DNA from: Promicromonospora sukumoe
GTDB taxonomy: Bacteria > Actinomycetota > Actinomycetes > Actinomycetales > Cellulomonadaceae
NCBI RefSeq assembly: GCF_014137995.1
Contig: NZ_JACGWV010000001.1
Location: 3,817,296 to 3,881,295, forward strand
Length of the DNA: 64,000 nucleotides
Direction: 5' to 3'
Below the pieces are notes generated by a model. It was not told the origin of the DNA. It searched no databases and saw only the letters and a list, made by a program, of their open reading frames with translations. The position numbers and the translations under genes are program-made. Shown here one piece after another: positions 1-9,364 of the stretch (position 1 is the first letter of the stretch; each line of letters starts with the position of its first letter).

Positions 1-460
1 TGGCGAGGGCCACCTGGTGCGGGCCTTTGACGGCTCCCGCGGCTCGCTGGCCTCGCTCAAGGACATGACGAGCCAGCTCATCGGCCGGTTCATCGGTGCG
101 GCCATCGACGCCACGCGCGCCGAGTACGGCGACGGCGCGCTGACGCGGTACGCCGCCCGGCTCGTGGTGCCGGACGAGACCGAGCACGAGATCCTCGCGC
201 TCAAGGGCATCGCCGTGGCCTACGTGATGGCGCCGCGCGGCCAGGAGCCCCGCTACGTGCGCGAGCGGGAGATCCTGACCGACCTGGTGCGCGTGCTGGC
301 CGACCGCGGACCCGACGAGCTGGAGCCGCCGCTCGCGGCGGACTGGCGCGCGGCGTCCGACGACGCCGCGCGCCTGCGCGTGGTGGTGGACCAGGTCGCC
401 TCGCTCACCGACCTGTCCGCCATCGCCCTGCACCGGCGCCTGGTGACACCGGCCTCGTAG
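1..460 (+). CDS. dgt: dGTP triphosphohydrolase, C-terminal part (cut by window edge)
   Basis: The reading frame is open from base 2 and ends at TAG 458-460, so only about 152 C-terminal residues are present. The end of the protein (VDQVASLTDLSAIALHRRL) and the preceding segment around EHEILALKGIAVAYVM resemble the C-terminal helical region of actinobacterial HD-domain dGTPases, which hydrolyse dGTP to deoxyguanosine and triphosphate. The HD metal-binding residues would lie upstream of the window and cannot be checked. Family assignment rests on this C-terminal similarity alone. The next gene is on the opposite strand and its stop is 8 bases away, so the two genes converge. Confidence 0.75.
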   Translation, partial: GEGHLVRAFDGSRGSLASLKDMTSQLIGRFIGAAIDATRAEYGDGALTRYAARLVVPDETEHEILALKGIAVAYVMAPRGQEPRYVREREILTDLVRVLADRGPDELEPPLAADWRAASDDAARLRVVVDQVASLTDLSAIALHRRLVTPAS

Positions 461-468
461 GCGAGGGC

Positions 469-1353
469 TCAGCCCTTGACGGAGCCCGCCGTCAGCCCGC
501 CCACGATGTACTTCTGCAGGAACAGGAACAGCGCGAGCACCGGCACCGCCGAGACGACGGCGCCCGCCGTGAACAGGCCCCAGTTGGCGTCCTGCAGCGA
601 CGACACCCAACCGTAGAGCCCCACCGCGAGGGTCCAGTTGTCCTCGGACTGGAGCAGCACCCGCGCGATGATGAACTCGCCGAACGTGCTGATGAAGCTG
701 AGCAGCCCCACCACGGCGAGGATCGGCGCGGTCAGGCGCAGCACGATGGTCCAGTAGATCTGGGCGTGCGAGGCGCCGTCGATCTTCGCGGCCTCGTCGA
801 TCTCGCGCGGCACGGTGTTGAAGAACCCGTACATGAGGAACGTGTTCACGCCGAGCGCGCCGCCCAGGTACACGCAGATCAGCGAGAGCTTGGAGTCCAG
901 GCCGAGGCCGGGCACCACGTTGCCGAGCGAGATGAGCAGCAGGAAGATCGCCACGAAGGCGAGCATCTGCGGGAACATCTGGATGATCAGCAGGGCCGTG
1001 AGCCCCACCCGGCGCCCGCTGAACCGGAACCGCGAGAAGGCGTACGCCGCGGCGGCGCCCATGAGCACGGTGCCGACGCCGGTCGCGACCGCCACCACCA
1101 GGGTGTTGGCCATCCAGGTCCAGAACCGCGTGTCGGCGAGCGCCGCGTAGTTGGCCCCCGACACCGACGCGAACAGGTCGTTCGAGCCGGTCAGCGTGCC
1201 GCCGTCGGCCAGGGAGGCGGAGACGACGTAGACGAGCGGGAAGCCCGCGTAGACCACGGCGACGACGCCGACGAGGTGCCGCCAGCCGATCTCGGAGAAC
1301 CAGCGGGCGCGCTGCCCGGGGCGGCGCGGGACGTGTGCGGTGCGCGGGCTCAT
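469..1353 (-). CDS. malG: Maltose-type ABC transporter permease (MalG-like)
   Basis: This 294-residue inner-membrane permease is the second channel subunit of a carbohydrate ABC importer of the CUT1 family. It has about six hydrophobic segments and the cytoplasmic EAA loop (EAAKIDGASHAQIYWTIVL) that docks the ATPase. Its C-terminus (LQKYIVGGLTAGSVKG) is the usual MalG ending. The ATG at 1351-1353 overlaps the malF stop (ATGA), so translation is probably coupled. No ATPase gene is present in this cluster, so a shared MsmK/MsmX-type ATPase encoded elsewhere is likely (inference). Confidence 0.93.
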   Translation of the reverse strand: MSPRTAHVPRRPGQRARWFSEIGWRHLVGVVAVVYAGFPLVYVVSASLADGGTLTGSNDLFASVSGANYAALADTRFWTWMANTLVVAVATGVGTVLMGAAAAYAFSRFRFSGRRVGLTALLIIQMFPQMLAFVAIFLLLISLGNVVPGLGLDSKLSLICVYLGGALGVNTFLMYGFFNTVPREIDEAAKIDGASHAQIYWTIVLRLTAPILAVVGLLSFISTFGEFIIARVLLQSEDNWTLAVGLYGWVSSLQDANWGLFTAGAVVSAVPVLALFLFLQKYIVGGLTAGSVKG

Positions 1354-2921
1354 CAGGCGATCTCCTCGAGCGAGCGGGTGCGCCGGAACGCGAGGGCGGA
1401 GATGGTCGCGACCACCACGAAGATGACGATCGACAGGGCGCTGGCCAGGCCGTAGTCCTTGGCCGCTGTGCCGTCGAGCCCGGAGACCGAGTAGACCATC
1501 GAGATGAGGATGTCGGTGTGCCCCAGCGGCACCGAGGCGTCGTCGAACCGCGGGCCGCCGCCCGTGAGCATGTAGATCAGCGTGAAGTTGTTGAAGTTGA
1601 ACGCGAACGACGAGATGAGCAGCGGCGCCGTCGCGACCAGCAGCAGCGGCAGCGTGATGGACCGCCACGTGCGCCAGCGGCCCGCGCCGTCGATCTTCGC
1701 GGCCTCCAGCACGTCGGTCGGCAGCGACTGGAGCGCGCCCGTGCAGATCAGGAACATGTACGGGAAGCCGAGCCACAGGTTCACGCCGAGCACCGCCAGC
1801 TTGGCGAGCACCGGGTCGGTGAGCCACGGGATCGACGCCCCGCCCAGCAGCACCTCGTTGACGAACCCGTAGGACCGGTTCAGCATGCCCGACCACAGCA
1901 GGGCCGCGAGGAACCCGGGGATCGCGTACGGCAGGATCACGAGCGTCCGGTAGATCCGGCGGCCGCGCAGGCGCGCGTCGTTGAACGCGATCGCCAGGAA
2001 CAGGCCGAGCAGGAACGTGGACGCGACCGACAGCACGGCGAACGCGAACGTCCACACCAGGATCTTGCCGAACGGACCGGCGTACCGCTCGTCGCCGAAC
2101 GCGGTGACGAAGTTGTCGAACCCGACCAGCACGCGCCAGCCCACGGGCAGGGTGGTGCCGTCGGCGGCCTCGAACTGGCCGTCGTCGTTGGGCGTGTACG
2201 TCACGCCCGTGGCGGTGTCGGTCATGGTGTCCGACGCCTCGTCGTAGGTCAGCGTGGACGTGAAGACGTAACCGGTGCGGGCGTCCTGCGTGCGGACCGA
2301 GCCCTCGTTCGGGTCGTCGGACACGGGCACGCGCAGCTTCGTGACCTCCTGCTGCCGCTCCAGGACCGCGGCGTACTCCAGCACGTCGTACCCGGGCAGC
2401 GCGGTGATCCGCCCGGCGTCGACGGAGGCGCCGTCCACGGGCTCCAGCGGCTGGTCGGCCGTCCCGGCCCGCACCGCGCCGTCGGGCGAGACGACGGCGA
2501 AGCCGAGCGTGCCGCCGTCGGACACGACCGTCAGGGGCGAGGACGGCGAGCCCTCGACGCGGCGCTCGTTCTGCACCAGCAGGGCCTCGATGGCCTGCTC
2601 CTTGGTGCTGTTGTGCCCGTCGCCGTAGTTGGTGAACGCGACGTAGCCGGTGTAGGCCACCACGTAGACCTGGTAGACGAGCAGGAAGGCCAGGCCGGGG
2701 AGGATGTACTTCAGCGGCAGCGCGCGCTTGGAGAAGTAGGCCCAGTTGGCGACGATCAGCAGCGCCACCATCGCGGCGAGGATGCCCCAGGACTCCGCGC
2801 CCCACGCGGCCAGCACGGCGTACACGCCGAGGGCGTCGACCAGGGCGATCAGGACGAGCTTGACGAGAAACCCGGGGCTCCAGCCGGTGCGGCCGGAGCC
2901 CCGGGTCACGGGTGAGTACAT
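1353..2921 (-). CDS. malF: Maltose-type ABC transporter permease (MalF-like)
   Basis: This 522-residue permease has the N-terminal transmembrane hairpins of MalF, then a large extracytoplasmic insertion (roughly residues 85-270, hydrophilic and rich in D and T) matching the MalF P2 loop that contacts the binding protein, and then the transport core with an EAA loop (EAAKIDGAGRWRTWRSITLPLL region). The length is close to that of E. coli MalF (514 residues), unlike the roughly 300-residue permeases of other sugar importers, which favours maltose or maltodextrin. The ATG at 2919-2921 shares one base with the malE stop; in-frame codons upstream of it lie inside malE. Confidence 0.92.
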   Translation of the reverse strand: MYSPVTRGSGRTGWSPGFLVKLVLIALVDALGVYAVLAAWGAESWGILAAMVALLIVANWAYFSKRALPLKYILPGLAFLLVYQVYVVAYTGYVAFTNYGDGHNSTKEQAIEALLVQNERRVEGSPSSPLTVVSDGGTLGFAVVSPDGAVRAGTADQPLEPVDGASVDAGRITALPGYDVLEYAAVLERQQEVTKLRVPVSDDPNEGSVRTQDARTGYVFTSTLTYDEASDTMTDTATGVTYTPNDDGQFEAADGTTLPVGWRVLVGFDNFVTAFGDERYAGPFGKILVWTFAFAVLSVASTFLLGLFLAIAFNDARLRGRRIYRTLVILPYAIPGFLAALLWSGMLNRSYGFVNEVLLGGASIPWLTDPVLAKLAVLGVNLWLGFPYMFLICTGALQSLPTDVLEAAKIDGAGRWRTWRSITLPLLLVATAPLLISSFAFNFNNFTLIYMLTGGGPRFDDASVPLGHTDILISMVYSVSGLDGTAAKDYGLASALSIVIFVVVATISALAFRRTRSLEEIA

Positions 2922-4144
2922 CAACCGATCTCGCCCTGGATGTCGTCGACCATCTTGTCCCAGGCCTTGGCCGGGTCGGACTTGCCGGAGACGATCGCGG
3001 CCTCGGTCACGCCCCAGTACGCCCACACGGCACCCATCTCGGGCAGCGACGGCATCGGGACGGCGTCGGCGCCGACCTCACGGAAGCCCGCGGTGATCGG
3101 GTCCTCGGAGGCGGTGTCGGCGGCCTCGATGAGGGCCGGCGGGCGGTCGCCCGCCTCGTACAGCGCGAGCTGCGCCTCGGGGGTCGCCATGTAGTTGACC
3201 AGGAAGTCGTTGGCGAGCAGCGCGTTCTCGCTCTGCGCGCTCACGTAGAAGCCGGCCACGCCCACGAACGGCTGGGCGGGCTCGCCGCCGGCGCTCGGGA
3301 TCGGGTCGATCGCCAGGTCGAGGTCGCCGAACGACTCCAGCATCCACGGGCCGCCCACGATGAAGGGCGACTCGCCCTTGGCGAAGGCCGCCAGCGCGAT
3401 GTCGTAGGTGACGTCGGTGCTCAGGTTGCCGGCGTCGCCCTGCTCCGCGAGCCACTCCGCGAATGCGGTGCCGCCCTCGCCGCCGAGAGCGAGCTCGGGC
3501 TTGTACGAGCCGTCCTCGTTCTGCTCGAAGACCGGGGCGCCGAACGACGTCTGCAGCGGATAGAAGGTGTAGGGGTCACCCTCGGTGGAGGTCTGGATCA
3601 GCAGCGGGTACTTGGTGCCGGCGTCCTTGCCGGCCGCGATGGCGTCGTCCCAGGTGGCCGGGGCCTCCGGGGCGAGCTCCGTGTTACGGATCAGCGCGAT
3701 GTTCTCCACCGCGTAGGGCAGGCCGTAGACCTGGCCGTCCTGCGTGAACGCCGAGACCGAGACGGGCTCGAAGGCGCCGGCGGTGTCGCCGAGCTCGATC
3801 GGGGCCACGACGCCGTTGGTCGTGAGCTCGCCCAGCCAGTCGTGCGCGCCGACGGTGATGTCGGGGCCCTTGCCCGTGGGCACCTGCGCCAGGAAGTCGG
3901 GGCGGATGTCCTCGAAGTTCTTCAGGACCACCTCGACGTCGGCGCCCGTGGTCTCCTCGAAGCCGACAGCGGCCTCCTCCACGGCGGCCTGGCGGGTCTC
4001 GTCGACCCACACGGTGAGGGTCGCGCCCTCGCCGTTCGGTGCGGCCGACTCCTCGCCGCCCGCTTGCTCCGCCGCGCCGCCCGCGCAGGCGGCCAGCGCC
4101 AGCGTCGTGGTCAGGACAGCGGCGGTCAGGATGCTCCGTCGCAT
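2921..4144 (-). CDS. malE: Sugar-binding lipoprotein of maltose-type ABC transporter
   Basis: This 407-residue extracellular solute-binding protein (SBP family 1) delivers sugar to MalFG. The chosen ATG (4142-4144) starts a lipoprotein signal peptide with lipobox LAAC and Cys at residue 20, followed by an acidic linker. Mature features include the GPDITVGAHDWLGEL and YGLPYAVENIALIRN segments of maltose-binding relatives. The open frame extends further upstream to 4402, but that would bury the signal peptide. It is the first gene of malE-malF-malG and is transcribed away from the LacI-type gene at 4305. Substrate is inferred from MalF length and the alpha-glucosidase neighbour. Confidence 0.9.
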   Translation of the reverse strand: MRRSILTAAVLTTTLALAACAGGAAEQAGGEESAAPNGEGATLTVWVDETRQAAVEEAAVGFEETTGADVEVVLKNFEDIRPDFLAQVPTGKGPDITVGAHDWLGELTTNGVVAPIELGDTAGAFEPVSVSAFTQDGQVYGLPYAVENIALIRNTELAPEAPATWDDAIAAGKDAGTKYPLLIQTSTEGDPYTFYPLQTSFGAPVFEQNEDGSYKPELALGGEGGTAFAEWLAEQGDAGNLSTDVTYDIALAAFAKGESPFIVGGPWMLESFGDLDLAIDPIPSAGGEPAQPFVGVAGFYVSAQSENALLANDFLVNYMATPEAQLALYEAGDRPPALIEAADTASEDPITAGFREVGADAVPMPSLPEMGAVWAYWGVTEAAIVSGKSDPAKAWDKMVDDIQGEIG

Positions 4145-4220
4145 CGTCACTCCCGATGGTTCGCGGCCCGACGTCGGGCCTGGGTTTCGATGCCCGAACC
4201 GTACGGGCACATCGGCCGAT

Positions 4221-4262
4221 TGTGCAAGAAGTTGCGATAAAGTTTCAGCATCGCTTGCAAGC
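4221..4262. promoter_or_regulatory. Putative LacI-type operator region between malE and the repressor gene
   Basis: A perfect 10-bp palindrome GCTTGCAAGC lies at 4253-4262 in the divergent promoter region. A second, looser element (TTGTGCAAG followed by TTGCGATAA) lies at about 4220-4240. CG-centred palindromes of this kind are typical targets of LacI-family repressors. The half-site CGCTTGCA recurs in the palindrome at 5403-5419, which supports one repressor acting at both sites. Confidence 0.5.
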
Positions 4263-4304
4263 CAGCATCCGACACCCGGTAAACACCCAGGACGAAGGAA
4301 CCGC

Positions 4305-5354
4305 ATGTCGCCTAGGCTGCCTGGCGTGCGCACCCGACTGACCGACCTCGCCGAACAGGCGGGGGTCTCCACCGCGACCGTGTCGCGCGTGCTCAACGGC
4401 AAGCCCGGCGTGGCCGGCGAGACCCGCCAGGCGGTGCTCGCCGCCCTCGACGTGCTCGGCTACGAGCGGCCGTCCGCGCTGCGCGCGCGGCCCGCCGGCC
4501 TCATCGGCCTGGTGGTCCCCGAGCTGTCCAACCCGGTGTTCCCCGCGTTCGCGCAGGCCATCGAGTCGCAGCTCGCCTCGCGCGGCTACACGCCGCTGCT
4601 GTGCACCCAGTCGCCGGGCGGCACCACCGAGGACGAGTACGTCGAGACGCTGATCGACCACGCCGTGGACGGCATCGTGTTCGTCTCCGGCAAGCACGCC
4701 GACACGCGCGCCTCGACCGAGCGCTACCAGCGGCTGCGCGGGCGCGGCCTGCCGATCGTGCTGATCAACGGCTATGCCGAGGGCATCGACGCCCCGTTCG
4801 TGTCGCCGGATGACAGCGCCAGCATCGAGCTGTCGGTGCGGCACCTGGTGGCGCTGGGCCACCGCAGCATCGGCATGGCCATCGGGCCGGACCGGTTCGT
4901 ACCGGCCAAGCGCAAGATCGAGGCGTTCGTGGCCCAGCTCCTGCGGCACGGCCTGGCGGCCACCGAGGAGGAGGCCCGCAAGCACGTCAGCCTCACGCTC
5001 TACACGCTGGAGGGCGGCCAGGCGGCGGCCGGCGAGCTGTTCGACGCCGGGCACACCGCCGTCGTCTGCGGTTCCGACCTGATGGCACTCGGCGCCGTGC
5101 GCGCGGCGCACGCCCGCGGCCTGTCCGTGCCCGACGACGTGAGCGTCGTCGGCTACGACGACTCGCCCCTGGTCGCGTTCACCGACCCGCCGCTGACGAC
5201 GGTGCGCCAGCCGGTCGCCGACATGGCCCACGCGGCCGTCAGCGCCCTGCTCACCGAGATCCACGGGGAGCGCGCACCGCGCTCGGAGCTGCTGTTCACG
5301 CCGGAGCTGGTGGTGCGCGGCTCGACCGGGGCGGCGCCGCACCACGACGCCTGA
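4305..5354 (+). CDS. LacI-family transcriptional repressor of the maltose/alpha-glucoside genes
   Basis: This 349-residue protein has an N-terminal LacI helix-turn-helix ([25 protein letters not shown], about residues 10-35) and the hinge/ligand core of periplasmic-binding-protein fold ([43 protein letters not shown]). It probably represses malEFG and the alpha-glucosidase gene until a maltose-related sugar binds. ATG 4305 follows GGAAC and places the HTH at the usual position; the frame is also open upstream but reads through the palindromic promoter region. It lies between the two target transcription units. Confidence 0.9.
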   Translation: MSPRLPGVRTRLTDLAEQAGVSTATVSRVLNGKPGVAGETRQAVLAALDVLGYERPSALRARPAGLIGLVVPELSNPVFPAFAQAIESQLASRGYTPLLCTQSPGGTTEDEYVETLIDHAVDGIVFVSGKHADTRASTERYQRLRGRGLPIVLINGYAEGIDAPFVSPDDSASIELSVRHLVALGHRSIGMAIGPDRFVPAKRKIEAFVAQLLRHGLAATEEEARKHVSLTLYTLEGGQAAAGELFDAGHTAVVCGSDLMALGAVRAAHARGLSVPDDVSVVGYDDSPLVAFTDPPLTTVRQPVADMAHAAVSALLTEIHGERAPRSELLFTPELVVRGSTGAAPHHDA

Positions 5355-5402
5355 CGGCTGTCTGACGCAGCACACTGGCCGATCGGGGGCCATTCCTCCC
5401 GT

Positions 5403-5419
5403 ACGCTTGCAGCAAGCGT
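5403..5419. promoter_or_regulatory. Putative LacI-type operator upstream of alpha-glucosidase gene
   Basis: ACGCTTGCAGCAAGCGT is a perfect inverted repeat: 8-bp arms around one central base. It sits 38 bp upstream of the GTG start at 5457. The left arm contains CGCTTGCA, also found in the 4253-4262 palindrome on the other side of the repressor gene. This is the expected arrangement for coordinated sugar-responsive repression. Confidence 0.6.
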
Positions 5420-5456
5420 TACAGCCCCTTTCTCCCGACCCCCGAGGACGCGACAC

Positions 5457-7229
5457 GTGACAAGCACTGCCCCGATCACCACCTCCGACCTCACCGCCGG
5501 AGCACCCGTCCACACCGTCGCCGGCAACGGCGAGTGGTGGCGTGACGCGGTGATCTACCAGGTCTACCCGCGCTCGTTCGCGGACGGTGACGGCGACGGG
5601 ACCGGCGACCTGCCGGGCGTCACCTCCAAGCTCGACCACCTGGCCCAGCTCGGCGTCGACGCCGTGTGGCTGAGCCCGTTCTACCGCTCGCCCCAGAAGG
5701 ACGCCGGCTACGACGTGGCCGACTACCGCGACATCGACCCGCTGTTCGGCACGCTCGCCGACTTCGACGAGATGCTCGCCGGCGCCCACGAGCGCGGCCT
5801 CAAGGTCATCGTCGACCTGGTGCCCAACCACTCCTCCGACCAGCACGTCTGGTTCCAGGAGGCGCTGGCCGCCGCCCCCGGCTCGGCCGAGCGCGAGCGG
5901 TACATGTTCCGCGACGGCCGCGGCCCGGCCGGCGACGAGGTGCCGAACAACTGGCAGTCGATCTTCGGCGGCCCGGCCTGGACGCGCCTCGCGCCTCGCG
6001 AGGACGACGGTCCCCTGGGCCCGCAGTGGTACCTGCACCTGTTCGACTCCACGCAGCCGGACCTGAACTGGGACAACCCCGAGGTGCGCACCGAGTTCGA
6101 GGACGTGCTGCGGTTCTGGCTCGACCGGGGCGTGGACGGGTTCCGCGTCGACGTCGCGCACGGCATGATCAAGGCCGCCGGCCTGCCCGACTGGGACGGC
6201 CAGGTCGCGATGGTCGAGGGCACCGTTGAGGAGGCCACCGAGGCCGACCCCGGCGCCCCCGAGGACGGCTCCACGGGCGCGGGCAACCGCGGCCCGATGT
6301 TCGACCAGGACGGCGTGCACGACATCTACCGCGCCTGGCACAAGGTGCTCGCCGAGTACGACGGCGACCGCTGCCTCGTGGCCGAGGCCTGGGTGGAGCC
6401 GCTGAGCCGGCTGGCCCGGTACGTGCGCCCCGACGAGATGCACCAGGCCTTCAACTTCTCGTTCCTCACCGCGCCGTGGGACGCCGCGACCGTGCGCACC
6501 GTGGTCAACGCCTCGCTGAGCACCATGCAGGCCGTGGGCGCGCCCACCACCTGGGTGCTGTCCAACCACGACGTCGTGCGGCACGCGTCGCGCTTCGGCC
6601 TGGAGGAGATCGGCGGGCGCCAGCTCAACGGCATCGGCGCGAACGACCCGCAGCCCGACGCCGCGCTCGGCCTGCGCCGGGCCCGCGCCGCTAGCCTGCT
6701 CATGCTCGGCCTGCCCGGCTCCGCGTACATGTACCAGGGCGAGGAGCTCGGCCTGCCCGACCACACCGCCCTGCCCGACGACGTGCGCCAGGACCCGTCG
6801 TTCTTCCGCACGGACGGCGCCGAGCCGGGCCGCGACGGCTGCCGCGTGCCGCTGCCGTGGGTCGGCGGCGCACCGGGCAACGGGTTCGGCCCCACGGGCA
6901 AGACCTGGCTGCCGCAGCCGGACGTCTACGCCGAGCTGGCCGCCGACAAGCAGTACGGCGTCAAGGGCTCGACCTACGAGATGTACCGCGCCGCGCTCGG
7001 GCTGCGCCGGGCCGAGAACCTCGGCGCGGGCGCGCTGGCCTGGGTCGACTCCCTGGCCGACCACCCGGACGTCGTCGCCTTCCGGATCGCGGACGTCGTC
7101 GTGGTCGCCAACCTGAGCGACTCGGTGTTCCCGCTGCCCGCCGGGTCGCAGGTGCTGGTCGCCTCGGGCGAGGTCGACGCCACCTCGGGCGAGCTGCCGT
7201 CGGACACGACGGTCTGGCTGCGCGGCTGA
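5457..7229 (+). CDS. aglA: GH13 alpha-glucosidase / oligo-1,6-glucosidase
   Basis: This 590-residue cytoplasmic glycoside hydrolase family 13 enzyme hydrolyses terminal alpha-linked glucose from maltose-type oligosaccharides. The four GH13 regions are visible: DLVPNHSS (region I), GFRVDVAHG with the nucleophile Asp (II), VAEAWV with the acid/base Glu (III) and VLSNHDVVR (IV). No signal peptide is seen. GTG 5457 is preceded by GAGG at suitable spacing, and [15 protein letters not shown] follows as in family members. It presumably acts on sugar imported by MalEFG. Exact linkage preference (alpha-1,4, alpha-1,6 or trehalose) cannot be fixed from the sequence. Confidence 0.92.
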   Translation: MTSTAPITTSDLTAGAPVHTVAGNGEWWRDAVIYQVYPRSFADGDGDGTGDLPGVTSKLDHLAQLGVDAVWLSPFYRSPQKDAGYDVADYRDIDPLFGTLADFDEMLAGAHERGLKVIVDLVPNHSSDQHVWFQEALAAAPGSAERERYMFRDGRGPAGDEVPNNWQSIFGGPAWTRLAPREDDGPLGPQWYLHLFDSTQPDLNWDNPEVRTEFEDVLRFWLDRGVDGFRVDVAHGMIKAAGLPDWDGQVAMVEGTVEEATEADPGAPEDGSTGAGNRGPMFDQDGVHDIYRAWHKVLAEYDGDRCLVAEAWVEPLSRLARYVRPDEMHQAFNFSFLTAPWDAATVRTVVNASLSTMQAVGAPTTWVLSNHDVVRHASRFGLEEIGGRQLNGIGANDPQPDAALGLRRARAASLLMLGLPGSAYMYQGEELGLPDHTALPDDVRQDPSFFRTDGAEPGRDGCRVPLPWVGGAPGNGFGPTGKTWLPQPDVYAELAADKQYGVKGSTYEMYRAALGLRRAENLGAGALAWVDSLADHPDVVAFRIADVVVVANLSDSVFPLPAGSQVLVASGEVDATSGELPSDTTVWLRG

Positions 7230-7248
7230 CCCACCTGGTCAGCACAAC

Positions 7249-7330
7249 GCTGGTCGAGCGAAAACGCTGGTCGAGCTTGTCGAGACCCCGGGGTCTCGAC
7301 AAGCTCGACCAGCGTTTTCGCTCGACCGGC
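7249..7330. repeat. Long inverted repeat of the GGTCGAGC family; probable bidirectional terminator
   Basis: Two 41-bp arms (7249-7289 and 7290-7330) meet with no loop and differ at one position. Each arm contains the family core GGTCGAGCTTGTCGAGACC plus a second GGTCGAGC copy. The element fills the gap between the converging alpha-glucosidase and lipoprotein genes, where the transcript would fold into a very stable hairpin on either strand. Confidence 0.85.
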
Positions 7331-7352
7331 GTTTCGCTCGTTCAGCGGTGGG

Positions 7353-7766
7353 TCAGCCCGGCGTGATGCCGTAGTGCTCGCGGATGTCGCCGATCGACGG
7401 CGTCCCGTTGAACCCGACCAGCTGTTCGATGACCGAGATCGACCCGTCCTCGTTGGCGAAGTCCACGTAGACCACCGAGGCGTCGTCCAGGTCGGGGGAA
7501 GCGGCGAAGGCCCGCAGCACGTCCTCCATGACCGCGGACACCTCCGTCTCCGTGCTGCCCGCGATCGTGACCGAGCCCTTCTGGCTCGGGTTGCCGAAGG
7601 ACCGCTTGCAGGTGAACTCGGCCCCGACCACGTTCTGCACGGACGTCGCGGCCGCGGTCAGCGCCTCCTCGCACTTGCGTGCGGAACCGGTGCCGCAGGC
7701 CGCGAGAGTCAGGACGACCAGGGTCACGAGACCGGTCGACGTCAGGAATGTCCAAAAAGTACGCAC
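7353..7766 (-). CDS. Small lipoprotein; candidate immunity protein of the upstream hydrolase
   Basis: This 137-residue protein begins with a lipoprotein signal peptide (hydrophobic core, then LAAC) and is predicted to be anchored outside the cytoplasmic membrane. Two further Cys residues (KCEEAL, FTCKRS) could form a disulfide. GTG 7764-7766 is chosen because AGGGG lies about 6 bases upstream and the lipobox follows at the usual distance. It is the last gene of a three-gene unit, 14 bp after the WXG100-hydrolase gene. No family is recognised. Its position and location suggest an immunity lipoprotein, as in T6SS lipase-immunity pairs, but this is inference. Confidence 0.7.
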   Translation of the reverse strand: MRTFWTFLTSTGLVTLVVLTLAACGTGSARKCEEALTAAATSVQNVVGAEFTCKRSFGNPSQKGSVTIAGSTETEVSAVMEDVLRAFAASPDLDDASVVYVDFANEDGSISVIEQLVGFNGTPSIGDIREHYGITPG

Positions 7767-7780
7767 GTCGTCCCCTGCTG

Positions 7781-9364
7781 TCAGTTGTTCCGGCCCACGT
7801 GGATGTCCTGTCCGGTGACGCTGGACGGGTCGTTCGTGAGGAATCCGCTCTCCCGGAGCTGCTGCTCGTACGCGGCCAGGCCCGGGTCGCTGCTGCCCTT
7901 GATGCTTTCCGAGTATGCCTCGTGCGAGTGGTTGCCCCCGGCGTCGTACCAGGACCCCGGGTTGTCCATCGTGACGGTCGTGTGGTTGGCGCTCTCGTTG
8001 TGCCCGCCGGGCAGGACCGGGTTGGGCGAGAACGGGTTGAACCGCGCGTCCCCCAGGTCCAGCCGGGGGACGACGTCGCTCCGGTGCTGCATCTCCAGGA
8101 CGCTCACGGAGGGGTCGATGTGGGCGCTGTCGATCGGCGACCCGAAGGTCACGGCGTTCGTCACGTTGTACTGCGAGACGAAGCCGGAGTCGGAGGCCAG
8201 GTCCGCCACCGTCATGCCGCCCTGCGAGTGCCCGACCAGCATGACCTCCGCACCGGGCGGGATGTCGGCGTTCTGCATCGCCAGCTCGACCGCCGCGCTC
8301 ATGGTCGACCGGCTGCCGCCCGCGGTCACGAGGTTGCCGGTGAGGTCCATCGGGTTGTCGCCCGCCGAGGGGTTCCAGCTCTCCGTGCCGGGCACGCTCA
8401 CGATCACCCGGGGACCGTTCGGGCCGTCGATCGTGGTGACGCGGACGTTCCCGTCCCCTGCGCCGTAGGAGTCGGTCACACCCTGCGTGAGGTTCTCGAG
8501 GTCCGACGGCACCCTCAGCGGCGGTTCGCCGTTCGGTCCCTTGGCGTCCTGCGTGATCGGCCGCGGGGCGTCGGCGTACGGGTCGCCGTCGTCGAAGATC
8601 TTGGGGTCGAGCATGCCGGACGAGCCGGCCGTGATGCCCAGACCGACCACGGCGCCCGCGAGCCGGATCTGGGACGCGATCACCTCCGTGGTACGCGGCC
8701 ACTCCCCGTCCAGGATGGCTCCGCCCGTCGCGTCCCAGAGCTGCAGTCCGGCGTCGCCCACGTTCTCGAACGCGCCGCCGATCGCGCTCGCGCGGTCGCC
8801 GAGCCAGCCCAGCGCGTCGGAGCCGCGGTCGCCCAGCCAGCCGAGGGCGTCGGAGCCCTTGTCGCCGATCCAGCCGACGGCGTCGCCGCCCGCGTTCCAG
8901 AGGTCGGTCGCGCGGTCGCCGAGCCAGCCCGCGGCGTCCCCGGCCTTGTCGCCCACCCAGTCGACGGCGTCGCCGCCGGCGTCCCAGAGGTCGCCGGCCC
9001 GGTCGCCCAGCCAGTCGAGCACGCCGCCGTCGTCGTCCCCGCCGCTGTTCGAGGAGCCCTGCGTGGAGACCCCGGGGAAGCCGGCGCCGTCATAGGTGCT
9101 CGACGTCTGGTCCTGCGCGTCGGCGTTGGCCCTGGCCCGCTGCGCGTAGGTGGTCAGCGACTCGGCCACGGTGCCGAGCATGGGCGCGTGCTGCGACTCC
9201 CACTCGCCGCGCATCTGCTCGACGTTGGGGCCCGCGCCGTCGAAGCCCCAGACCGCCACGGACGTGATCTGCTTGACGGTCTCGAGCTGCGACGCGCCGT
9301 CCTCCAGCATCTGGGCGAGGGCCCGTACCTGCTCCGGGTCCTGCCCCTGCATGGTGTCGCTCAC
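7781..9364 (-). CDS. WXG100-like/repeat/alpha-beta hydrolase protein (candidate type VII-exported lipase)
   Basis: This 527-residue protein has three parts. Residues 1-95 are helical with VWGFDG and GEWESQ, matching the WXG100/LXG pattern of type VII substrates. Residues 116-192 hold degenerate repeats of the type WLGDRxxDxxxAGGDAVxWxGDK. Residues 290-500 form an alpha/beta hydrolase with VPGTESW and the nucleophile elbow GHSQGG (Ser380), and candidate Asp430 (RSD) and His479/His481. The fold resembles class 3 lipases. The ATG overlaps the upstream gene's stop by 4 bases. No ESX core gene lies in the window. Export and lipase activity are inferred. Confidence 0.75.
   Translation of the reverse strand: MSDTMQGQDPEQVRALAQMLEDGASQLETVKQITSVAVWGFDGAGPNVEQMRGEWESQHAPMLGTVAESLTTYAQRARANADAQDQTSSTYDGAGFPGVSTQGSSNSGGDDDGGVLDWLGDRAGDLWDAGGDAVDWVGDKAGDAAGWLGDRATDLWNAGGDAVGWIGDKGSDALGWLGDRGSDALGWLGDRASAIGGAFENVGDAGLQLWDATGGAILDGEWPRTTEVIASQIRLAGAVVGLGITAGSSGMLDPKIFDDGDPYADAPRPITQDAKGPNGEPPLRVPSDLENLTQGVTDSYGAGDGNVRVTTIDGPNGPRVIVSVPGTESWNPSAGDNPMDLTGNLVTAGGSRSTMSAAVELAMQNADIPPGAEVMLVGHSQGGMTVADLASDSGFVSQYNVTNAVTFGSPIDSAHIDPSVSVLEMQHRSDVVPRLDLGDARFNPFSPNPVLPGGHNESANHTTVTMDNPGSWYDAGGNHSHEAYSESIKGSSDPGLAAYEQQLRESGFLTNDPSSVTGQDIHVGRNN

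Noticed and set aside
4245..7064. A 939-codon open frame on the minus strand opposite the LacI-type and alpha-glucosidase genes
   Set aside because: It is a GC-rich antisense shadow with no domain, while both plus-strand genes have complete family motifs.
7249..7330. An insertion sequence or terminal inverted repeat of a transposon
   Set aside because: The two arms touch with no coding sequence between them, and no transposase or target duplication is visible.
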